Below, in pieces: positions 17,513-23,696 of a stretch of 23,696 nucleotides of DNA. The position numbers and the translations under genes were made by a program. Below the pieces are notes generated by a model, which saw nothing but the letters and a program-made list of their open reading frames with translations, was not told the origin of the DNA and did not search any database. The stretch is taken from assembly GCA_964413185.1 (NCBI GenBank), contig CAYPSX010000037.1, positions 1-23,696 of the forward strand, written 5' to 3'. The first letter of the stretch is position 1. Every line of letters starts with the position of its first letter. Source of the stretch: Salinivirga sp964413185. GTDB lineage: Bacteria; Bacteroidota; Bacteroidia; Bacteroidales; Salinivirgaceae.

Positions 17513-19573
17513 CTAATATGCAAATCGCAATGCAACCTTCATCCACCTTCCCGGCAGGGGTACATTGGCCAAGTCATAATATTTTTTATCGAACAAATTC
17601 GCGATGGTCATGTAAATATTCCACTTGCCCGATTGCCAGCCAGTTTTTAAATTTATGAGCCAAAAAGGTGAATAGGGAACTTCATCTCCGTATGCACCAT
17701 TATTAAAAACTGTGTAAGTTCCGTTTCTGTCCTGGTAATGAACCCCCCACTCAGCATAAAAATTTTTGTAGATTATGTGACTAATACGTCCCGAGGCTTT
17801 GTGTTTCAAATGATCGGCCACATATTTTGTAATGTATATTGATGAGGCCTCTGAAACATCAATATAAGCATAGCTGAGTTTTATTTGCTTTACCGGCGAG
17901 CTTTTCCACCTTGTTCGCACTGCTATGCTGGCTGAAATATCCAAGCCTTTCGTGTGTAGTTTTGCGATGTTGTCGGTTTGCCATTTGGTATTTTCAGGAG
18001 CATCTTTTGCTTTTACCCATTCAATGATGTTTTTGCCCTGCCTGTAGAAAAACGCTCCTTGTAATCTTATTATTGAATTGATGTATTTGAGACCTGTTTC
18101 CACTGTTTTCGATTCTTCTGGTTTTAAATCGGGATTGCCAATATTGGTCGGGCCGGCGTAATATAAATCTGTAAATGTAGGGAGGCGCAGGGCTTCATTG
18201 TATGCACCAAAAATCCTGAAGTTTTTCAATATTTCATAACTTACCTCTGCGCCCGGATAGGTTTTTGTGCGATTCAAAATGTTGTAATGCGACATCATAA
18301 TGCCGGCTGAAAGGTAGAACTTATCCAGATCGAGCGCGTAATTTGCATGTAAACTGGCATGGAGTCGTTCATCTTCTTTGGAAAAAAATGCATTTTCGCC
18401 CGGTACGGGTTTCTCCTGTTCCATGGTTTTTCCTAATATGTTGCTGTAAATGTGTGCATAACGGAATGATGCATTCATCGAAAACGTGCCAATTTTGCTA
18501 CGAAAAGCAACCGGAATTTGTGCGCCGGCTACATCTGTGCTGTGGTAATTGTGCGAAGTGTACCAGTCGGGCGCGGTGTCGCGAAAAAGTTCGAAACGAT
18601 CGTTGTGCCTTCTGAAATAAACCGAGGGATTGATGGTTGTTTTGCCATTCGAAAACCGATATTGAACGCTGCTGAAAAAGGTTTCCGTAGCCTCAAACTG
18701 TTCCGGGAAAGCCGGTGTATAGAAGCTGTTTGCGCCAAAATTTTTGCGATTGTAACCTGCCTGAAGGTTTACTTCCTGGTTTGAAACACCCCATTTACCG
18801 TGATAAAACAAGTTTGAAACGTTGAAGTCTGTATTATTCAACGCTTCATCGGATAAATAACCTTTGCTTTGTTTGTGTCCTGCTGAAATAAAGTGGGCAA
18901 TGTTCGCTGTTCGGGTGTTCAATGCCACATTTTGCTTCAAAAGTCCGTATTGTCCGGCTTCCAGTAACGCAGAAGTACGTTTTTTTGGCGATGCTGTGGT
19001 AATGATGTTGATGGCGCCATTAAACGCATTTACACCAAATGCCCTGGCTGACGGACCTTCAAGAATTTCGATTCTTTCAATGCTTGATAAGCTTAATGGA
19101 AGGTTGAGGTTGTGGTGCCCGGTTTGCGGGTCGGAGAGATTGATGCCGTTGAGTAAAATGAGGGTTTGGTCAAAGGTGCCGCCACGCATGGCAATGTCGG
19201 CCTGAACTCCATCTTGTCCGCGCTGCCTGATGTCCAGACTTAACGCGTATTCCAGGAGCTCGTTCAGATCGCTGACCGGTGCTTGCTCAATCTCTTTTTT
19301 GTTCATCACCGTAACGATTCTCGCGATTTTGGAGAATGCTACCGGTTCTTGCTCACCACTTACAACAATTTCGTCAAGTTCGTAAACTTGCTGGTTATCA
19401 GTCGTGTCAACCTGTGCTGTGGCTTTTTGGGTTTCAAATGTCAATGACGCAGCCATAACCATGGTCGAAATCATTACCTGCTTGCCCTGCGATCGGAAGG
19501 CCGCATAGTTTTTTCGACTCCAGCGACTGAAAAACATAATGTTGTGTGGTTTTGAGTTTGTTTTTCTGTTCAT
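17513..19573 (-). CDS. TonB-dependent outer-membrane receptor, BtuB-like
   Basis: A 686-residue TonB-dependent receptor of the ordinary (non-SusC) type. The N-terminus is long: a positively charged stretch with SRWSRKNYAAFRSQGKQV (16-33), then a hydrophobic segment and likely cleavage at ATA|QV (53/54). A TonB-box-like ELDEIVVSGE is at 65-74. The plug domain (~80-193) shows IAMRGGTFDQTLILLNGI, then DPQTGHHNLNLP and GVNAFNGAINIITT. The barrel ends in the aromatic RWMKVALRFAY. Plug and N-terminus resemble the BtuB-like receptors of Bacteroidota. No SusD partner, binding-protein gene or cobalamin riboswitch is nearby, so the ligand (cobalamin, siderophore or other) is unknown. Monocistronic, with a TACTTTTG -7 box 28 bp before the start. 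Confidence 0.92.
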   Translation of the reverse strand: MNRKTNSKPHNIMFFSRWSRKNYAAFRSQGKQVMISTMVMAASLTFETQKATAQVDTTDNQQVYELDEIVVSGEQEPVAFSKIARIVTVMNKKEIEQAPVSDLNELLEYALSLDIRQRGQDGVQADIAMRGGTFDQTLILLNGINLSDPQTGHHNLNLPLSLSSIERIEILEGPSARAFGVNAFNGAINIITTASPKKRTSALLEAGQYGLLKQNVALNTRTANIAHFISAGHKQSKGYLSDEALNNTDFNVSNLFYHGKWGVSNQEVNLQAGYNRKNFGANSFYTPAFPEQFEATETFFSSVQYRFSNGKTTINPSVYFRRHNDRFELFRDTAPDWYTSHNYHSTDVAGAQIPVAFRSKIGTFSMNASFRYAHIYSNILGKTMEQEKPVPGENAFFSKEDERLHASLHANYALDLDKFYLSAGIMMSHYNILNRTKTYPGAEVSYEILKNFRIFGAYNEALRLPTFTDLYYAGPTNIGNPDLKPEESKTVETGLKYINSIIRLQGAFFYRQGKNIIEWVKAKDAPENTKWQTDNIAKLHTKGLDISASIAVRTRWKSSPVKQIKLSYAYIDVSEASSIYITKYVADHLKHKASGRISHIIYKNFYAEWGVHYQDRNGTYTVFNNGAYGDEVPYSPFWLINLKTGWQSGKWNIYMTIANLFDKKYYDLANVPLPGRWMKVALRFAY

Positions 19574-19600
19574 TCGTTTTCTGTTTTATATTTCGTCCGG

Positions 19601-19608
19601 CAAAAGTA
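19601..19608 (-). promoter_or_regulatory. -7 box for TonB receptor
   Basis: On the minus strand TACTTTTG matches TAnnTTTG exactly, 27 bp upstream of the receptor start codon. No TTG lies at the proper -33 distance, so this is a half promoter call. Confidence 0.45.
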
Positions 19609-19680
19609 GGATAAAAATGCATTTCATTTAACGCGAATGTTTAAAAACAATTACGGTTATTATAATTGTTCAGTAATCAT

Positions 19681-19688
19681 TACATTTG
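19681..19688 (+). promoter_or_regulatory. -7 box for MDR oxidoreductase
   Basis: TACATTTG matches TAnnTTTG exactly, 24 bp upstream of the oxidoreductase ATG. The nearest TTG (19666-19668) is too close to be a normal -33 element. Confidence 0.5.
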
Positions 19689-19712
19689 TCCTAATCTACA
19701 TAAAAAGGAAAA

Positions 19713-20687
19713 ATGACAGAATCTATGATAGAAATACCCAAAAAAGCCCGGTTTGCCGTAATCAAAAAATTTGGGAGCCCAGATGTTTTGGAAGTGAAAG
19801 AACAAAAGTTACCTGAAATTAAGGCGAATCAACTACTCATAAAAGTACATGCAGCATCTGTTAATCCTATTGACTGGAAGCAGCGCCAAGGCAAGCACCG
19901 GTTTATTTTGGGTGCACCTTTTCCGATTACACTCGGCTACGATGTGGCAGGCATAGTTGTGAAAACAGGCTTAAGAGTAAAGCGGTTCAAGCCCGGCGAC
20001 GAGGTTATGGGCGTTCTTGATAATACTTACGGCGGAGCGTATGGTGAATATGCCAAAGGTACCGAAAAGTGTTTTGTCAAAAGACCGGATGAGGTATCTG
20101 TGGAGCAAGCTGCTGCCGCACCTATGGTTGCATTGACAAGCCTTCAGGCGTTGCGCGATAAAGGGAACCTAAAACAGGGGCAAACGTTGCTCATCAACGG
20201 ATCAAGCGGTGGAGTAGGGCATGTGGCTTTGCAAATTGGAAAAATTATGGGGGCCAAAATTATTGCAGTGAGCAGCATGAAAAGCCAGGATTTTGTAATG
20301 CAATATGAGCCCGATGAATACCTCGATTACAATGTGAAAGATATTAAAGGAATGAAAGAAAAGGTAGATGTTTTCTTTGATGTGGCCGGAAATTATAGTT
20401 TTTTGCAGGTCAAACACCTGTTAAACCCGGGTGGTGTTTACATCAATACATTACCCAGACCGAAAATTCTCATTCATAAACTTGCACAACTTTTTACAAA
20501 AGGGAAAAGGGTGAAAACCCTCTTGATGAAACACGTGCCCGAAGATCTCGAAATTGTTGCCGACTGGATGAAAAATGGGAAACTGAAAATGCAAATTGAC
20601 CAATCTTTTTCCTTAAATGAAATTGCATCTGCTCATGAATATGCTGAAAAAGGACATTCGAACGGAAAGAACATCATTATAATGTAG
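19713..20687 (+). CDS. Zinc-independent MDR oxidoreductase (quinone reductase-like)
   Basis: A 324-residue medium-chain dehydrogenase/reductase. The GroES-like N-terminal domain (~14-125) has VHAASVNPIDWKQRQG (45-60) and LGYDVAGIV (74-82). The nucleotide-binding domain has INGSSGGVGHVALQIGKIMG (161-180), a glycine-rich NADPH motif typical of the quinone oxidoreductase branch. The catalytic-zinc cysteine and the structural-zinc Cys cluster of true alcohol dehydrogenases are missing, so an NAD(P)H-dependent reductase of quinones or enones is likely. Cytosolic. Met5 is an alternative start 12 bp downstream. The stop is 5 bp before the DUF3820 gene, suggesting co-transcription. The physiological substrate is unknown. 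Confidence 0.92.
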   Translation: MTESMIEIPKKARFAVIKKFGSPDVLEVKEQKLPEIKANQLLIKVHAASVNPIDWKQRQGKHRFILGAPFPITLGYDVAGIVVKTGLRVKRFKPGDEVMGVLDNTYGGAYGEYAKGTEKCFVKRPDEVSVEQAAAAPMVALTSLQALRDKGNLKQGQTLLINGSSGGVGHVALQIGKIMGAKIIAVSSMKSQDFVMQYEPDEYLDYNVKDIKGMKEKVDVFFDVAGNYSFLQVKHLLNPGGVYINTLPRPKILIHKLAQLFTKGKRVKTLLMKHVPEDLEIVADWMKNGKLKMQIDQSFSLNEIASAHEYAEKGHSNGKNIIIM

Positions 20688-20692
20688 AAATA

Positions 20693-20923
20693 ATGCCAAA
20701 TAAACATTTTCTCGAAGAACTCGTAGCCATGAAAATGCCTTTTGGCAAATATAAAGGTCGATATGTTCATCAATTACCAGAGCATTATCTGGTGTGGTTT
20801 AGTCAGCAAGGTTTTCCCGAAGGCAAATTGGGCATGATGCTGCAAACTATGTATGAAATCAGGCTCAATGGTCTGGAATATCTGCTAAAACCTATTATCA
20901 GGAAACAAAATCAACGTTTTTAG
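20693..20923 (+). CDS. DUF3820 family small protein
   Basis: A 76-residue protein with the DUF3820 signature: MPFGKYKGRYVHQLPEHYLV (14-33), WFSQQGFPEGKLG, and the ending IRLNGLEYLLKP. The family is widespread in bacteria and has been linked by name to a quorum-regulated factor, but no general biochemical role is established. There is no signal peptide or membrane segment. It follows the MDR gene by 5 bp. Its last 26 bp overlap the 3' end of the minus-strand SRPBCC gene. Confidence 0.88.
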   Translation: MPNKHFLEELVAMKMPFGKYKGRYVHQLPEHYLVWFSQQGFPEGKLGMMLQTMYEIRLNGLEYLLKPIIRKQNQRF

Positions 20924-21413
20924 CAGGCTGTTTTTTTGTATTGAAAAGTTCATCAAGGGTTTGCTCCCTAAATGTGAAAATATTCAGCAATTGCTTTTTA
21001 ATGAACAATGTATGTGCAATATTTCCTGCAAAACCGTAGGGGATTTTATAACTAATTCGGTCATGCATTAAAACTCCGTCATTATATGGCGAAATATGGT
21101 GTTCGTGGTGCCACATTTTATAAGGGCCAAATCGTTGCTCATCAATAAAATAACTTCCTTCTTTTACATGCGTTATTTCGGTAACCCAATTGGTTTTAAT
21201 GCCGGCAAACGGTGCAACTTTGTAGGTTATAATTTGTCCTTCGTACATTTTTTCAGGCTTCCCGGAGGTGATCTGAAACCCCATCTTAGCAGGTGTTATT
21301 TTCTGTAGATTTGCCGGATTGGATAATAGTTCCCACGCAGTTTCCATCGTTGTATTTAAAACCTGGCGCGATTTAAGCGTATATATTCCGGAGTGTTTAC
21401 TGAAATCTATCAT
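20898..21413 (-). CDS. SRPBCC-fold ligand-binding protein
   Basis: A ~171-residue cytosolic protein of the START/SRPBCC fold, often annotated as a cell-division-inhibitor-like or cyclase/dehydrase family member. Visible family marks: YTLKSRQVLNTTMETAWELL, SNPANLQKITPAKMGFQITS, a central MYEGQIITYKV strand, WVTEITHVKEGSYFIDEQRF and GPYKMWHHEHHISPYNDGVL. The long C-terminal helix ends in IFTFREQTLDELF. I prefer the ATG at 21413 (MIDFSKHSGIYTLKS); an in-frame ATG at 21446 would add 11 Asn/Lys-rich residues with no family counterpart. It binds some hydrophobic ligand by family analogy; the ligand is unknown. It converges on and overlaps the DUF3820 gene. Confidence 0.85.
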   Translation of the reverse strand: MIDFSKHSGIYTLKSRQVLNTTMETAWELLSNPANLQKITPAKMGFQITSGKPEKMYEGQIITYKVAPFAGIKTNWVTEITHVKEGSYFIDEQRFGPYKMWHHEHHISPYNDGVLMHDRISYKIPYGFAGNIAHTLFIKKQLLNIFTFREQTLDELFNTKKQPAKNVDFVS

Positions 21414-21446
21414 TTTGTTTAAGTTTTTATTGTAATCGTTAAACAA

Positions 21447-21778
21447 AATAGTTGTTTTATAGTTTAATCAAGCATCAAAAAAATAATCAGCAAAATCAGC
21501 GTTCTATTATTTTTGCGAGAGTTTGTGTTATTGTGTTAATGAAAGTGGGACAACCTAAACTTTGTTTTATCAAATGCTTTGTGATATAAATACAGTTTTT
21601 ATATTAACCCGCAACTTTTTCAAATGACCCTCAAGAAATTGTAAATATGTGGTTTTATAACACTTATAGCTTCATTTACAGAAATCGAAAAATCAATAAT
21701 CAAGACTGATCCATGCTTGTTTCATCATAAATCTCTATATTCGAAACCTCAAAATGAGTAACGAAAATTAAAATTTGA
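21447..21778. other. Gene-free gap before nitroreductase
   Basis: About 330 bp of AT-rich sequence with no plausible gene on either strand and no long inverted repeat. The only signal is TATATTCG (21736-21743), one base off the TAnnTTTG box, with a TTG at 21717-21719 (16-bp spacer). This is a possible promoter for the nitroreductase 36 bp downstream. Confidence 0.35.
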
Positions 21779-22297
21779 ATGACTATGGATACAATAAAAG
21801 CAATAATGAGTCGCAGGAGCATCCGCAAGTTTAAAGATATTCCTGTAGATGAAAAAGACATTAAAACAATTTTGGAAGCGGGAATGAATGCCCCAAGCGC
21901 CGGTGATGGCCGTCCGTGGCATTTTGTTGTTATCAAAGACCGCCAAAAACTCAATACCCTGGCAGATAAAGTAGACGATGGCAACGAAATGTTTAAGCAA
22001 GCGCAAGCCGCTATTTTGTTAGTTGGAGATCCCGGAAAAGAAGGTTTTCCCGGTTTTTATCCGCAGGATTGCTCCTGTGCAGCCCAAAATATGCAACTGG
22101 CCATACATGAATTAGGCCTGGGTACCGTTTGGGTGGCACTTTGGAGCGTGAAGCCACGCATAGATGGTGTTTTGGATGTAATTGATGTTCCAAAAGGTTT
22201 GGAACCATTTGCACTGTTTCCGATTGGCGTACCCGATGAAGATTTGGGCGAAGATTACCGTTACGACAATGCCCGTGTTCACTATGATAAATGGTAA
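21779..22297 (+). CDS. Nitroreductase family FMN oxidoreductase
   Basis: A 172-residue nitroreductase-fold flavoprotein. FMN-contact motifs: SRRSIRKFKD (11-20), the NAPSAGDGRPWHFVVI segment (37-52), DCSCAAQNMQLAIHELGLGT (97-116) and PFALFPIGVPDE (143-154). It ends VHYDKW, a common ending in this subgroup. It would be a cytosolic homodimer reducing nitroaromatics, quinones or similar acceptors with NAD(P)H; the natural substrate is not evident. The ATG at 21779 is followed by a second at 21785, and either leaves the domain intact. Slightly short but within the family range. It appears monocistronic. Confidence 0.92.
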   Translation: MTMDTIKAIMSRRSIRKFKDIPVDEKDIKTILEAGMNAPSAGDGRPWHFVVIKDRQKLNTLADKVDDGNEMFKQAQAAILLVGDPGKEGFPGFYPQDCSCAAQNMQLAIHELGLGTVWVALWSVKPRIDGVLDVIDVPKGLEPFALFPIGVPDEDLGEDYRYDNARVHYDKW

Positions 22298-22384
22298 TCA
22301 TTAAAAACTTTTCTTAACTAATTTTGTTTGCTGGTTGATTCAATATGCACATAGTTTTTTATTTCTGTGTGTTTCAGTTTGATA

Positions 22385-22392
22385 TAGTTTTG
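22385..22392 (+). promoter_or_regulatory. -7 box for ATP-grasp gene
   Basis: TAGTTTTG matches TAnnTTTG exactly, 34 bp upstream of the ATP-grasp ATG. No TTG is seen at the -33 distance. Confidence 0.45.
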
Positions 22393-22426
22393 GGATTTTT
22401 AAATAATCCTGAATAAATTTAATATT

Positions 22427-23696
22427 ATGTTATTAGTAGATAAACCTTATGTTTCTGACCTTTTGATCGAAACCATAAAAAAGAATAATTACCCGGTTGT
22501 AGATACCCAAGTAGCACGTGAACTAGCTCCGGGAATTGAAAATCAGCTCATTGCCGATCAGTCAGCAGTACAGCAATATGAAGAAAACCCGTTGCTGTAT
22601 GTGAACTCCGAAAATACAATCGCCTGGATCAATCAGCATTTGGCTCATACTGAACTACCCGGACAAATCAATATTTTTAAAGATAAAGGGCGGTTCCGCG
22701 ACATGCTTAAACCGCTATACCCTGATTTTAAATACAAAAAAGTAAGCCTGAAAGACTTGAAAGGATTTGATACAGAAAGCTTTGGATTTCCTTTCGTCAT
22801 CAAACCCGCAGTGGGTTTCTTTTCTATGGGTATTTATGTGGTTGAAAATGATGAGGATTGGAAGCAGACCTTGAGCGATTTGGAAATAGAGCTGGAACAG
22901 GTGAAAGGAGTATACCCCGATGTTGTGATGGATAGTACTGAGTTTCTGGTTGAACAATTGATTCCCGGCGACGAATACGCTGTTGACGTATATTTTGACA
23001 AAGAAGGAGACCCCGTTATTCTGAATATTTATGAGCATATTTTTACCAATGCCAAAGATGTAAGCGACAGGGCATACTTTACTTCAATTAAAGTCATTGA
23101 TAATACGCATCAAATTTTTCTCGAAAAACTTCAATTCATTGGAAAACAAACCGGGATTCGTAATTTTCCGATGCACATTGAGCTGCGCATTACGCCTGAA
23201 GGAGGGGCTATTCCAATAGAATCGAACCCGCTCCGTTTTGCCGGTTGGTGCATGACCGATATGGGCAAGTTTGCATGGAACATTAATCCTTATGAATACT
23301 TTTTTAACCAGCAAAAGCCCGACTGGGAGGAAATATTCAGAGGAAAAAATCGCAAACAATACAATGTAATTATTGCCGATATCCCGCGCGATATCCCGTT
23401 GCAAACTATCGACTATGTTGATTACAAAAAGTTCGAGGCCGATTTTTCAAATTTGTTACACATCCACAGAACAGATTATCGAACATACCCGGTCTTTGCA
23501 TTTGCTTTTTCTGAAACACCAGCCGACGAAAAAAAAGAATTAAATCATTCCTGGTTCCTTTTTTACTCGCAGCCATCACCGCCGCCGGCGGGGTTGAAAA
23601 GCTCACCCCCGGACTCACCACTGTTACGGTTACGGCAGGTGATGAATCGGGCAGAACGGTTCCCGTGGACATCTTCATTCCCCACAATGAAAAAAT
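22427..23696 (+). CDS. ATP-grasp enzyme, C-terminus apparently disrupted, frame open to window end
   Basis: The frame is open from the ATG at 22427 to the right edge. Residues ~85-300 form an ATP-grasp carboxylate-amine/thiol ligase-like domain: FPFVIKPAVGFFSMGIYVVE (121-140), with the ATP-binding Lys and glycine loop; FLVEQLIPGDEYAVDVYF (173-190); MHIELRITPEGGAIPIESNP (249-268), with the metal-binding Glu/Asn. An N-terminal pre-ATP-grasp region covers ~1-90. Residues 340-372 (HIHRTDYRTYPVFAF, then SETPADEKKELNH) still look native. From ~374 on the translation becomes Pro/Ser/Arg-rich and unlike a globular protein, while another frame makes sense. The ligase substrate is unknown. True gene coordinates probably end near 23540 if the junction is real. 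Confidence 0.8.
   Translation, partial: MLLVDKPYVSDLLIETIKKNNYPVVDTQVARELAPGIENQLIADQSAVQQYEENPLLYVNSENTIAWINQHLAHTELPGQINIFKDKGRFRDMLKPLYPDFKYKKVSLKDLKGFDTESFGFPFVIKPAVGFFSMGIYVVENDEDWKQTLSDLEIELEQVKGVYPDVVMDSTEFLVEQLIPGDEYAVDVYFDKEGDPVILNIYEHIFTNAKDVSDRAYFTSIKVIDNTHQIFLEKLQFIGKQTGIRNFPMHIELRITPEGGAIPIESNPLRFAGWCMTDMGKFAWNINPYEYFFNQQKPDWEEIFRGKNRKQYNVIIADIPRDIPLQTIDYVDYKKFEADFSNLLHIHRTDYRTYPVFAFAFSETPADEKKELNHSWFLFYSQPSPPPAGLKSSPPDSPLLRLRQVMNRAERFPWTSSFPTMKK
23530..23696 (+). pseudogene. Start-less 5' fragment of a different exported protein
   Basis: In the frame one base before the ATP-grasp frame, the sequence reads KKRIKSFLVPFLLAAITAAG, a textbook signal peptide. It is followed by LTPGLTTVTVTAGDESGRTV and PVDIFIP and runs off the window. 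The preceding in-frame codons reach a TGA at 23512-23514 with no ATG, GTG or TTG between, so no start is available. An ATG just before the A-tract would make a perfect start. The last ~117 bp are about 60% GC by hand count, clearly richer than the AT-rich sequence before them. No family is assigned. Confidence 0.55.

Noticed and set aside
19574..19712. Possible cobalamin riboswitch upstream of the BtuB-like receptor
   Set aside because: The gap is only 139 bp shared by two divergent genes and shows no B12-box-like conserved core or multi-stem structure.
22347..22371. CACATAG/CTGTGTG hairpin after the nitroreductase
   Set aside because: Seven AT-rich pairs with one wobble and a 10-nt loop, and only a short T stretch; not convincing as a terminator.
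23406..23687. 93-codon minus-strand frame over the right-end junction
   Set aside because: It spans both the native ATP-grasp end and the GC-rich segment, with no recognisable motif; the plus-strand readings are far more protein-like.

Overview
The window looks like a chromosomal segment of a Bacteroidota bacterium, probably an environmental member. The signs are a SusC/SusD outer-membrane pair, many lipoprotein signal peptides on minus-strand enzymes, TAnnTTTG-type -7 promoter boxes, and mostly modest GC content. I cannot fix the genus from sequence alone.

Region 1 (1-17199) is a starch/maltodextrin utilization locus. A minus-strand run reads susC, susD, a SusE-like starch-binding lipoprotein, a SusA-like periplasmic neopullulanase (GH13), a cytoplasmic GH65 maltose-type phosphorylase, a CBM-GH13 amylase lipoprotein, and a second GH13 lipoprotein cut by the left edge. 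Divergent from susC are a LacI-family regulator and an SLC45/MalT-like MFS sugar transporter. The inferred route is as follows. SusC/D/E and lipoprotein amylases bind, cut and import alpha-glucan. The SusA-like enzyme trims it in the periplasm. The MFS protein carries maltose or short dextrins inward, and GH65 splits them with phosphate. No beta-phosphoglucomutase, GH97 or SusR-type regulator lies in the window. The susC-lacI gap holds a good susC promoter and a CG-centred palindromic operator.

Region 2 (17200-17512) is a gene-free gap with a 123-bp inverted-repeat element resembling a MITE or IS remnant, followed by a hairpin terminator.

Region 3 (17513-22297) carries ordinary genes: a BtuB-like TonB-dependent receptor with an unusually long N-terminus, a zinc-less MDR oxidoreductase paired with a DUF3820 protein, an SRPBCC protein overlapping it tail to tail, and a nitroreductase.

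Region 4 (22427-23696) is an ATP-grasp enzyme whose C-terminus appears to be interrupted. At an A8 tract near 23529 the coding signal switches frame to a GC-rich stretch that reads like the signal peptide and mature start of a different exported protein without a start codon. This is either a real rearrangement or an assembly/sequencing artefact, and it is the most anomalous spot in the window. I found no tRNA, rRNA, CRISPR array or intact transposase.
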